From NCBI GenBank assembly GCA_041180805.1, contig JBEGQX010000324.1, forward strand, positions 1 to 11,363: a DNA stretch of 11,363 bases, given 5' to 3'. The stretch is from JBEGQX01 sp041180805. GTDB lineage: Bacteria > Planctomycetota > Planctomycetia > Gemmatales > Gemmataceae. A program made the translations under genes and the position numbers. Below, piece by piece: positions 1-5,943 of this stretch (position 1 is its first letter; each line of letters begins with the position of its first letter). A model generated the notes under the pieces. It saw only the letters and a program-made list of their open reading frames with translations, ran no database searches and was not told the origin of the DNA.

Positions 1-2
1 CT

Positions 3-1268
3 TTTCGATGCAATGGTTGCGGAGCATGCAAGACTCATTCTTTAGATCAGAGAATGTGCCCGGTGCACAAGGCAAAAAACACCGAAACATCCTCTCCGCG
101 AGCCATGGTAAATCTTGGACAATTCTTGCATCAATCTGGAAAATCGACAGCGTACACCTCCGAGGAAATGCACGAGATTGCAGAACAATGCTTTGGCTGC
201 AAAATGTGCTTGCAAGGATGTCCCAGCCATGTCGACGTACCAGGATTAATGCTAGATGCCAAAGTGGCTCACACCGAAACCCATGGAATGAACCGATTGC
301 AATGGTTTCTTTCCCGGGCCGAAAAGCTGGCAGGTACTGGCAGCAAGCTGGCACCCTTTTCCAACTGGATCCTTGGCAATCCCATTGCCAGGTGGGTTAT
401 GGAAAAAGCCTTTGGAATCTCAAGAAAAAGGAAGATCCAGCCTTTTGCCAGAAGTTCATTTTTGAAGATCGCCAAAAAGCGAGGCTGGACCAACAAACCA
501 TTATTCGCAAAAAACAGAGTGGCATTATTCGTGGATGCCTATGGAAATTACAACGACCCCTCCATTGCGGAAGCTGCCGTTGAGGTTCTACACCACAACG
601 GGATCGAGGTATTTGTCCCTGAAAACCAATCTGGATGCGGCATGGCCGCCCTGGCACAGGGTGATCTGGAATATGCCGGAAAATCATTGCGAAACAATCT
701 GAGGGCTTTTGCCGATCTGGCCAGAGAGGGATTTCCAATCGTATGCCTGGAACCCACCAGCGCCATATTCTTTACGCAAGATGCCAGGCGTATTTTGGAC
801 GACCCGGATATTGAATTGGTTTGCTCACAGATTAAAAGTTTCACCTCTTATGTGGGGAATTTGTATCAGGAAGGTTTACTGAAAACAGATTTCAAAAGAC
901 TGAACGCCAGGTTGTTCAGTCATATTCCATGTCATGAAAAAGCGCTGGGCAATACAAACAGCTTGGATTTCCTTTATCAGGAAATACCTGGCGTGGAATT
1001 TGAAAACCTTCCGGATTCCTGCTCGGGGATGGCGGGGACCTTTGGACTTTCAGCCCATAATCTGGAACTTTCCCTGAAAATTGGCAAGCCGATGCTGGAA
1101 GCCCTGGCGAAATCCTCGAATTCGATAGGCTTAACTTCCTGTAGTTCCTGCAAAATGCAGATGGAGTTCGGCTCTTCCAAAGGAACTTTTCACCCGGCAC
1201 AAATACTGGCTGCGGCCTATGACCTGATGCCCTCTTTGAAGAAGAGAATCGAAAATGCCCGCCGGTAA
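3..1268 (+). CDS. FAD/iron-sulfur oxidoreductase, C-terminal part (5' end outside window)
   Basis: The frame is open from the window edge, so this is the last 421 residues of a longer protein. Two 4Fe-4S ferredoxin motifs are visible: cysteine codons at 9, 18, 27 and 57 (CxxCxxC then CP), and at 189, 198, 207 and 219 (CxxCxxCxxxCP). The C-terminal half has the landmarks of the CCG heterodisulfide-reductase-like region: HIPCHEKALG near 920, CSGMAGTFG near 1020, and a Cys-x-x-Cys pair at codons 1140 and 1149. This arrangement is typical of GlpC subunits and of the rear half of large GlcD/YdiJ-type FAD-linked dehydrogenases, which oxidise 2-hydroxy acids and pass electrons through the clusters. 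The flavin domain would lie upstream, unseen, so the substrate is unknown and a stand-alone GlpC-like subunit is possible. In the second CCG motif the second Cys is Ser. The 3' end overlaps moaD by 14 bases. Confidence 0.85.
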   Translation, partial: FRCNGCGACKTHSLDQRMCPVHKAKNTETSSPRAMVNLGQFLHQSGKSTAYTSEEMHEIAEQCFGCKMCLQGCPSHVDVPGLMLDAKVAHTETHGMNRLQWFLSRAEKLAGTGSKLAPFSNWILGNPIARWVMEKAFGISRKRKIQPFARSSFLKIAKKRGWTNKPLFAKNRVALFVDAYGNYNDPSIAEAAVEVLHHNGIEVFVPENQSGCGMAALAQGDLEYAGKSLRNNLRAFADLAREGFPIVCLEPTSAIFFTQDARRILDDPDIELVCSQIKSFTSYVGNLYQEGLLKTDFKRLNARLFSHIPCHEKALGNTNSLDFLYQEIPGVEFENLPDSCSGMAGTFGLSAHNLELSLKIGKPMLEALAKSSNSIGLTSCSSCKMQMEFGSSKGTFHPAQILAAAYDLMPSLKKRIENARR

Positions 1269-1521
1269 TAGATTAATAAAAATCAGAATATTGTTTTTTG
1301 CCTCAGTTCGCGAAATCATGGGAAAGGAAGAACTGGATATGGATATTCCAGATGAATGCTCTTCCGGCGAATTGCGATCGCTTCTTCTAAAAAATCACCC
1401 GGAGCTTTCTAAAATAATTTCAAGCTCCAGATTTGCAATTAATGCATCTTTTGCGGACTGGGACCAAAAGATCTGTGAAAACGATGTGATTGCGGTAGTG
1501 CCGCCTGTAAGCGGCGGATAA
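1255..1521 (+). CDS. moaD: Molybdopterin synthase small subunit MoaD
   Basis: An 88-residue ubiquitin-fold protein that carries sulfur as a C-terminal thiocarboxylate and donates it to cyclic pyranopterin monophosphate, within the MoaD-MoaE complex. The start of the fold reads RILFFASVRE, a usual MoaD opening, and the protein ends VPPVSGG. The terminal Gly87-Gly88 is the residue pair activated by MoeB and inserted into the MoaE active site. Length is slightly above the usual 75-85 because of about seven extra N-terminal residues. The ATG at 1255 lies inside the end of the upstream oxidoreductase gene (14-base overlap). I see no better in-frame start, and the ribosome-binding site is weak, so translation is probably coupled to the upstream gene. 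moaE follows after three bases. Confidence 0.93.
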   Translation: MPAGNRLIKIRILFFASVREIMGKEELDMDIPDECSSGELRSLLLKNHPELSKIISSSRFAINASFADWDQKICENDVIAVVPPVSGG

Positions 1522-1524
1522 ACC

Positions 1525-1935
1525 ATGATTGAGATAACCCACCAAACCATTGAACATGAAAAGCTGCTGGAATTTTGCAGAAACCATCAATATGGCGCAG
1601 TGGTATTGTTTCTTGGAACCGTAAGGGATTTTTCCGATGGAATGCCATCGCAATCCCTTGATTACCAAGCTTACGAACCCATGGCAATAAAATGCATGGA
1701 AGAGATTTGTCAAAAAGCTAAAAGCCTGTGGAGTGTGGGAAAAATCGCCCTTGTGCACCGATTGGGACATCTGGAACTTGGAGAAACCAGCGTGGCTGTT
1801 TGCGCGTCCAGTGCTCATCGAACCGAGGCTTTTCAAGCCTGCCAGTATGTCATGGAAGAACTTAAAAAACATGTACCCATCTGGAAAAAAGAAAATCGTC
1901 CGGATGGTAAATCGAATTGGACCCACCCTGAATAG
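1525..1935 (+). CDS. moaE: Molybdopterin synthase catalytic subunit MoaE
   Basis: The 136-residue large subunit of molybdopterin synthase converts cyclic pyranopterin monophosphate to molybdopterin, using sulfur from the MoaD tail. Recognisable blocks in order are GAVVLFLGTVRD (residues 24-35), LDYQAYEPMA (45-54), HRLGHLELGE (78-87), ASSAHRTEAFQACQ (94-107) and the catalytic lysine segment LKKHVPIWKKE (113-123). The lysines at 114/115 and 121/122 match the two conserved active-site lysines of the family. Length is close to the usual 140-150. It sits three bases after moaD and two bases before moaA, which fits co-translation of the two synthase subunits with the pathway's first enzyme. No strong Shine-Dalgarno sequence is visible; a weak GGCGGA stretch precedes the ATG. 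Confidence 0.95.
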   Translation: MIEITHQTIEHEKLLEFCRNHQYGAVVLFLGTVRDFSDGMPSQSLDYQAYEPMAIKCMEEICQKAKSLWSVGKIALVHRLGHLELGETSVAVCASSAHRTEAFQACQYVMEELKKHVPIWKKENRPDGKSNWTHPE

Positions 1936-1937
1936 CC

Positions 1938-2963
1938 ATGGATAAAGCTGTACCTAATTTGACAAACAACAATCCCGATGGTTTTCCATTGGTGGATTCT
2001 TATGGCAGGTTCCACAATAATTTGCGCATCAGTGTCACAGACCGTTGCAATCTTCGCTGTGTTTATTGCATGCCAGAGGAAGTGGAGTTTCTCGACCGGG
2101 ACGAACTTCTCACCTTTGAGGAGATAACTGAATTTGCCAGGGTGGCTGTGGGAATGGGTATCGATAAAATTCGCCTGACAGGTGGCGAACCCCTTTTAAG
2201 GAAAAACCTATTTTCACTCGTTAACCAATTGGCACAAATTCACGAACTAAAGGATTTAAGCCTAACCACAAATGGACTTTTACTCAGGGAACAGGCCAGA
2301 GAATTAAAAGCTGCCGGATTGAACCGTATTACAGTAAGCCTGGATACGCTACGCAAGGACAGATTCCGGGAAATATGCCGCAGGGATGGCCTGGAATTAG
2401 TTCTACAAGGGTTGGATAAAGCCCTTGTAGCCGGTTTTCAGGTAAAGCTGAACTCCATCAGCATGAAAGACTTCACCGAAGACGAAGTGGTTGAACTGGC
2501 TTCATTCGCCCGCGGTAAAGGACTGGAAATCCGTTTTATCGAGTATATGCCCATAGGAGCCAATCCATGGGAACGCGAAAAGGTATTCCTTGCCCATGAG
2601 ATTCTAGCCAAGCTTGAAGAAGCATTTGGGTCTTTAAACCCATCTTCCACCTATGATCCCAAAGCCCCCGCGATGGAATTTGAATATGCGGATGGCAAAG
2701 GGAAAGTCGGCATAATTGCATCGGTATCAAGGCCATTTTGCAAGCAATGCAACCGCATAAGACTTACCGCCGAGGGAAAGCTTAGAAACTGCCTTTTCTC
2801 GCTGGATGAAACAGATATCAAGCCTTACCTGCGACCCAGCATTAATCAGGAGGCTATTAAAGGCCTTATCCAGTCAAATATATGGGCCAAGTGGGAAGGT
2901 CATGAAATAAACAGCAGCAGGTTTGTTAAACCACTGAGAACAATGCACGCAATAGGCGGATAA
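1938..2963 (+). CDS. moaA: GTP 3',8-cyclase MoaA (molybdenum cofactor synthesis)
   Basis: A 341-residue radical-SAM enzyme that rearranges GTP to 3',8-cyclo-7,8-dihydro-GTP, the first step of molybdenum-cofactor synthesis. The radical-SAM cluster motif is Cys37-x3-Cys41-x2-Cys44, in DRCNLRCVYCMPEE. TGGEPLLR (81-88) is the SAM-binding GGEP motif. The second, GTP-binding 4Fe-4S cluster is given by Cys268, Cys271 and Cys285, with Arg273 and Arg275 between them. The protein ends in Gly-Gly, as MoaA proteins do, and that tail is needed for the reaction. Length is normal for the family. The ATG follows the moaE stop after two bases. Its stop codon ends two bases before the stop of a gene on the opposite strand, so there is no intergenic room for a terminator. 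MoaC, the next enzyme, is not in the window. Confidence 0.96.
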   Translation: MDKAVPNLTNNNPDGFPLVDSYGRFHNNLRISVTDRCNLRCVYCMPEEVEFLDRDELLTFEEITEFARVAVGMGIDKIRLTGGEPLLRKNLFSLVNQLAQIHELKDLSLTTNGLLLREQARELKAAGLNRITVSLDTLRKDRFREICRRDGLELVLQGLDKALVAGFQVKLNSISMKDFTEDEVVELASFARGKGLEIRFIEYMPIGANPWEREKVFLAHEILAKLEEAFGSLNPSSTYDPKAPAMEFEYADGKGKVGIIASVSRPFCKQCNRIRLTAEGKLRNCLFSLDETDIKPYLRPSINQEAIKGLIQSNIWAKWEGHEINSSRFVKPLRTMHAIGG

Positions 2964-2965
2964 GC

Positions 2966-3520
2966 CTAGGAATGCAAACTGGTTTGAGGAACAGATTTGT
3001 TCCAATAACCCTGAGAAATGCCAATCGCCTTGTCTGAAACAGATTTCTTGGCTTCATCATCAGCCCTGAAATCGGATTCGGATGGAGAGGCTGCCAAATC
3101 AAACCATTGGATGCCGTTTTCTTCCATCGCTTCCAAACCAAGCCATTCAATCACTTCGGGTTCATCTCTGCCAATTTCGCAAATAATAGAGGTGGGGGTG
3201 CCATCCAGAAAATGAACCCTGCCACTATTTCCCTGCTTGTGAAGATAGAATCTGCGAACCCTGTGGCCCGGAATCCTGGTAAGGGAGTCTTCCCTGGCGT
3301 TGAGGGGATAGAACTTCATATCGATAAGTTTTTCATTACAGTCTTTAAGATATTTACCCAGGCCAAATAACCTTTGACCATGCTTGCACAAAGCATCTAT
3401 AGCTAATTTGGCTGGCTCACCATCTGGCCAAAGAATGTCATAACCTTCAAAGGCTACCTTTTCATCAATTCGATCTTTGGAAGGATCTCTTCGAAAAAGG
3501 AGGGTGATTGTTCTTGGCAT
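2966..3520 (-). CDS. Unrecognised protein of 184 residues, last gene of the minus-strand block
   Basis: I do not recognise a family. The ATG at 3520 gives 184 residues beginning MPRTITLLFRRD. An upstream TTG at 3544 would add eight residues but looks weaker. The protein looks soluble, with many charged residues, no signal peptide and no membrane segment. The middle (about 40-130) looks like one compact domain, with segments such as KHGQRLFGLGKYL, RIPGHRVRRFYLH and HFLDGTPTSIICEIGRDEPEV. The last 45 residues are low in hydrophobics and probably disordered. Three cysteines are scattered and form no metal motif. It lies about 200 bases downstream of ruvB on the same strand, with its own possible leader, and meets moaA tail to tail. 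Composition resembles the neighbours, which supports a real gene, but function is open. Confidence 0.7.
   Translation of the reverse strand: MPRTITLLFRRDPSKDRIDEKVAFEGYDILWPDGEPAKLAIDALCKHGQRLFGLGKYLKDCNEKLIDMKFYPLNAREDSLTRIPGHRVRRFYLHKQGNSGRVHFLDGTPTSIICEIGRDEPEVIEWLGLEAMEENGIQWFDLAASPSESDFRADDEAKKSVSDKAIGISQGYWNKSVPQTSLHS
2975..3003. repeat. Two adjacent short inverted repeats at the convergent junction
   Basis: CAAAC-TG-GTTTG (2975-2986) is followed at once by GGAACA-GATT-TGTTCC (2988-3003), a perfect six-base stem with a four-base loop. Both lie in the 3' coding end of the minus-strand gene, 12 to 40 bases past the moaA stop. They could slow or stop plus-strand transcription leaving moaA, but no T-run follows, so a classical intrinsic terminator is not supported. 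Confidence 0.35.
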
Positions 3521-3548
3521 AATCGATCTCACATAACCAATCAAATAG

Positions 3549-3568
3549 TCTCAAACCCTTGTTTGAGA
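3549..3568. repeat. Inverted repeat in the leader of the unrecognised gene
   Basis: TCTCAAAC-CCTT-GTTTGAGA is a perfect eight-base stem with a four-base loop. It lies 28 bases upstream of the ATG at 3520. On the minus strand the hairpin is followed by a mixed CTATTTGATT stretch rather than a T-run. It could be an operator, a leader hairpin, or a weak terminator for transcription arriving from ruvB. Confidence 0.4.
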
Positions 3569-3603
3569 ATCTACAGCCTGAAGGCAACGAGCAAGAATAG
3601 TGT

Positions 3604-3619
3604 GATAGTAAAAACTATC
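3604..3619. repeat. Inverted repeat between ruvB and the unrecognised gene
   Basis: GATAGT-AAAA-ACTATC is a perfect six-base stem with a four-base loop, in the AT-rich gap between the two minus-strand genes. The stem is low in GC, so it would be weak as a terminator. It lies between a possible promoter near 3640-3668 and the hairpin at 3549-3568. Confidence 0.3.
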
Positions 3620-3639
3620 TTTACTCCAATTACCACAAC

Positions 3640-3668
3640 AGGATACGAAAATTTTATTTGGTCCTGAA
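3640..3668 (-). promoter_or_regulatory. Possible sigma-70-like promoter before the unrecognised gene
   Basis: On the minus strand TTCAGG and TATCCT are separated by 17 bases in an AT-rich stretch, which resembles a -35/-10 pair. The match to consensus is only partial. The position, inside the only gap near 200 bases in the minus-strand block, is the main reason to list it. Confidence 0.2.
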
Positions 3669-3723
3669 CGAATGACTAGAAAAATCCACACAATTGCTAC
3701 AACTTTTGAGCATTTGTACAGTA

Positions 3724-4773
3724 TCACTCAAAGAGCTTGCCTTGCATATCTTCTATTTCGCCCATTTTGTCGGCAGCGGGTGCTGGTTTACCAAGGTGCT
3801 GGTATGCTTTCAAACTGGCAACTCTTCCTCTGGGAGTTCGGATAAGAAACTGCTCCCTCAACAAAAATGGTTCAATTTCATCGCTCAATGTATCGGTTGG
3901 CAGGTTCATGGTGGCACTAAGGGCCTCCACCCCCACGGGCCCACCCGCAAACACGCCAACAATAGTCTCCAAATACCTTCTGTCTTGTTTATCGAGGCCT
4001 GCCCGGTCAACCTCTGCCATTTCCAGGGCAGCCTTGGCTGTTTTTAGGTCTATTTCGCCATTCCCTTCGCTGGCGGCATAATGCCTGGACCACCAAAGGC
4101 GGGAATTGGCAATTCTTGGGGTTCCTCGGGACCGAATGGCTATCTCCTTCGCCGCTTCATCACTTAATTTCGTTTCTAACTTATTGGCATTAATCGAAAC
4201 GATTTGGGCCAGCTCTTCCGGAGTGTAAAATTCAAGGTGTTCATGCATCTTAAAGCGGTCCCTCATGGGGCTTGAAAGCATGCCACTTCGGGTAGTGGCG
4301 CCAATGAGGGTAAATCTTTTTAATTTCAGGCTGATGGTTCGGGCGTTCATTCCCTCCCCCAGAACAATATCGACCCTGAAATCTTCCATGGCTGGGTAAA
4401 TGAACTCCTCCACCGTCCTAGGAAGTCGATGGATTTCATCAATAAACAGAATGGAACCTTCCTCAAGGTTGGTAAGAAACGGTAAAAGATCAGCTGGCTT
4501 GGTTAAGGCCGGCCCCGAAGTCATTTGCAAGCTTGTGCCCAATTCATTCGGCATTACCGTTGCAAAGGTGGTCTTTCCAAGGCCTGGAGGGCCATCCAAA
4601 AGAAGGTGGGACATCGGTTCTTTGAGTTTCCGGCATGCATTCAGAACAATCTGAAGTCTTTGGACAACCGCTTTCTGTCCAATCACTTCCTTGAGCCACC
4701 GTGGTCTCAGGGCGGCATCCCTTTCTTTCCCTTCCGACATGGTATTCTGTTGAACTATGGGTTGCCTGGCCAT
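3724..4773 (-). CDS. ruvB: Holliday junction branch migration ATPase RuvB
   Basis: A 349-residue AAA+ motor that forms hexameric rings on both sides of a RuvA-bound Holliday junction and pumps DNA to move the branch point. Visible motifs are Walker A GPPGLGKTT (61-69), Walker B with Asp112-Glu113 (FIDEIH), sensor 1 GATTR (158-162), the arginine finger Arg171 in SPMRDRF, and sensor 2 Arg220 in RGTPRIAN. The C-terminal winged-helix DNA-binding domain ends in RTPRGRVASLKAYQHLG. Length is normal. After sensor 2 the helix reads SRLWWSRHYA, where most RuvB proteins have a more basic RLLRRVRDYA-type segment. The alignment keeps its length, so I see no frameshift. The ATG at 4773 has an AGGGG-type site about ten bases upstream and starts six bases after the ruvA stop. 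Confidence 0.96.
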   Translation of the reverse strand: MARQPIVQQNTMSEGKERDAALRPRWLKEVIGQKAVVQRLQIVLNACRKLKEPMSHLLLDGPPGLGKTTFATVMPNELGTSLQMTSGPALTKPADLLPFLTNLEEGSILFIDEIHRLPRTVEEFIYPAMEDFRVDIVLGEGMNARTISLKLKRFTLIGATTRSGMLSSPMRDRFKMHEHLEFYTPEELAQIVSINANKLETKLSDEAAKEIAIRSRGTPRIANSRLWWSRHYAASEGNGEIDLKTAKAALEMAEVDRAGLDKQDRRYLETIVGVFAGGPVGVEALSATMNLPTDTLSDEIEPFLLREQFLIRTPRGRVASLKAYQHLGKPAPAADKMGEIEDMQGKLFE

Positions 4774-4779
4774 GATAGA

Positions 4780-5406
4780 TTACCCCTTGAAGACGGTTGT
4801 TATCGCTTCCTCAACCGAAGCGGGAACTTTACCCGAGGCAATCAACTGATCGACACGGTTTCTAGCCTCGGACGGCCCCAACCCCAGTGCCATCAAGGCA
4901 TTGAAGACATCCGCGAAAATTCGATCCTGAACAGCGGGTTTGCCTGTTTTTCCATCGCCTATTTCCGAAACCGCCAGGGCAAATGGAGCGACCTTTTTCC
5001 TAAGGCCAGCCACTATTTTTTCCGCCATGGCGGCACCTATTCCCGGCAAGGTGGTAAGCCACTTCACATCCGACCTTTGTATGGCGTCCGCTATCTGTTG
5101 AACCGGCATGGCAATCACCCGGATGGCTTTTTTCACACCAATCCCATCCACCGTGCAAAAAAGCTCAAAAAACGCCATGTCGTTCTCGTGCAAGAAACCC
5201 AGCAACCTCGGGATCATTCTCCCCTGTTGCACCGGATTACCTTCCAGAAAATGCATGGTATGAAGGCTTATCTCCTGCCCAACATTTCCCTGTATCTGTC
5301 GGCGTACAAGTTCGGTTACCAAAACCTGGTATTCGAGAGCACCCACCTGAATTCTGGCATCATCCTCGGAAACTGTATTCAGCAGGCCAGTGATTTTGGT
5401 GATCAT
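4780..5406 (-). CDS. ruvA: Holliday junction DNA-binding protein RuvA
   Basis: A 208-residue protein that binds four-way junctions as a tetramer and recruits RuvB. An N-terminal OB-fold covers about residues 1-70. Two helix-hairpin-helix motifs follow, VDGIGVKKAI (86-95) and TLPGIGAAMAEKI (119-131). The C-terminal RuvB-binding domain III covers about 160-208 (DVFNALMALGLGPSEAR). The loop that carries the acidic pin in Escherichia coli (Glu55, Asp56) is about eight residues longer here and reads FLEGNPVQQGRMIPRLLGF, keeping one acidic residue, Glu55, at the expected place. The start codon overlaps the ruvC stop as ATGA, a sign of coupled translation, and ruvB follows after six bases. Identification is secure from motifs and operon position. 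Confidence 0.95.
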   Translation of the reverse strand: MITKITGLLNTVSEDDARIQVGALEYQVLVTELVRRQIQGNVGQEISLHTMHFLEGNPVQQGRMIPRLLGFLHENDMAFFELFCTVDGIGVKKAIRVIAMPVQQIADAIQRSDVKWLTTLPGIGAAMAEKIVAGLRKKVAPFALAVSEIGDGKTGKPAVQDRIFADVFNALMALGLGPSEARNRVDQLIASGKVPASVEEAITTVFKG

Positions 5407-5927
5407 GCGATTTCTCTTCCTTCTATTTTTTGGGCATAGAGAAACGCCAGACCAATTGCCATGGCATCTGCCACATCAGCCGGTTCGGGCAAGCCTGGCA
5501 ATCCCAGTTCACGCTGGATGGCATATTGCACCTGCTGCTTGGAGGCGCGCCCGCTTCCTGTCAGCGTTTTCTTGACTCGTGTCGGGTTAAAACTTGTCAA
5601 GCCAAGGTTGTGCTGCGCCGCACATAAAAGAATAACCCCACGGGCATGACCCATTAGAATTGCAGTCCGCGGATGTTTGTAATGGGCAAAAAGCTGTTCA
5701 ACCGCCATGGCACCCGGTTTAAACTGGTTCAGAATTTCAGTAATACCCTCGTGAATCAGGCCAAGGCGCTTTTGCAACGAGCTTTTTCCAGGGGCTTTGG
5801 AAGTGATAATTCCCGCCTCAAGCAATTGAATCTCACCGCCATGGCGTTCCATGACAGCATAACCGGTGACACGCAGCCCCGGGTCAATTCCAAGAACCCT
5901 GTTAACTTTTGGAGCCGCATCCTGCAT
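5403..5927 (-). CDS. ruvC: Holliday junction endonuclease RuvC
   Basis: A dimeric RNase H-fold nuclease that cuts Holliday junctions symmetrically after RuvAB branch migration. From the ATG at 5927 it has 174 residues, nearly the same as Escherichia coli RuvC (173). The four catalytic acidic residues are visible: Asp15 in GIDPG, Glu77 in AVEQLF, and Asp151 and Asp154 in PADVADAMAIGL. The segment TRVKKTLTGSGRASKQQV is the usual DNA-binding part. A longer frame exists from a GTG at 5972 but it would overlap the end of cysS by 29 bases and add 15 residues with no counterpart in the family, so I prefer the ATG. It lies 16 bases after cysS and overlaps ruvA by four bases. Confidence 0.95.
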   Translation of the reverse strand: MQDAAPKVNRVLGIDPGLRVTGYAVMERHGGEIQLLEAGIITSKAPGKSSLQKRLGLIHEGITEILNQFKPGAMAVEQLFAHYKHPRTAILMGHARGVILLCAAQHNLGLTSFNPTRVKKTLTGSGRASKQQVQYAIQRELGLPGLPEPADVADAMAIGLAFLYAQKIEGREIA

Positions 5928-5943
5928 GAAGCTTTTTCCGGTG

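Noticed and set aside
8..583. Open frame of 191 codons in another plus-strand frame at the window start.
   Set aside because: It overlaps the oxidoreductase frame, which has two clear 4Fe-4S motifs. The alternative frame has no coherent motif.
4078..4120. Compensated frameshift in ruvB near the SRLWWSRHYA segment.
   Set aside because: Residue count matches other RuvB proteins on both sides, and the segment still aligns as Arg-Leu, Arg and Tyr-Ala positions. Substitution explains it.
4525..5439. Open frame of 304 codons on the plus strand.
   Set aside because: It lies antisense to ruvB and ruvA, which are certain from their motifs. Its translation has no recognisable domain and a composition typical of a reverse-frame shadow.
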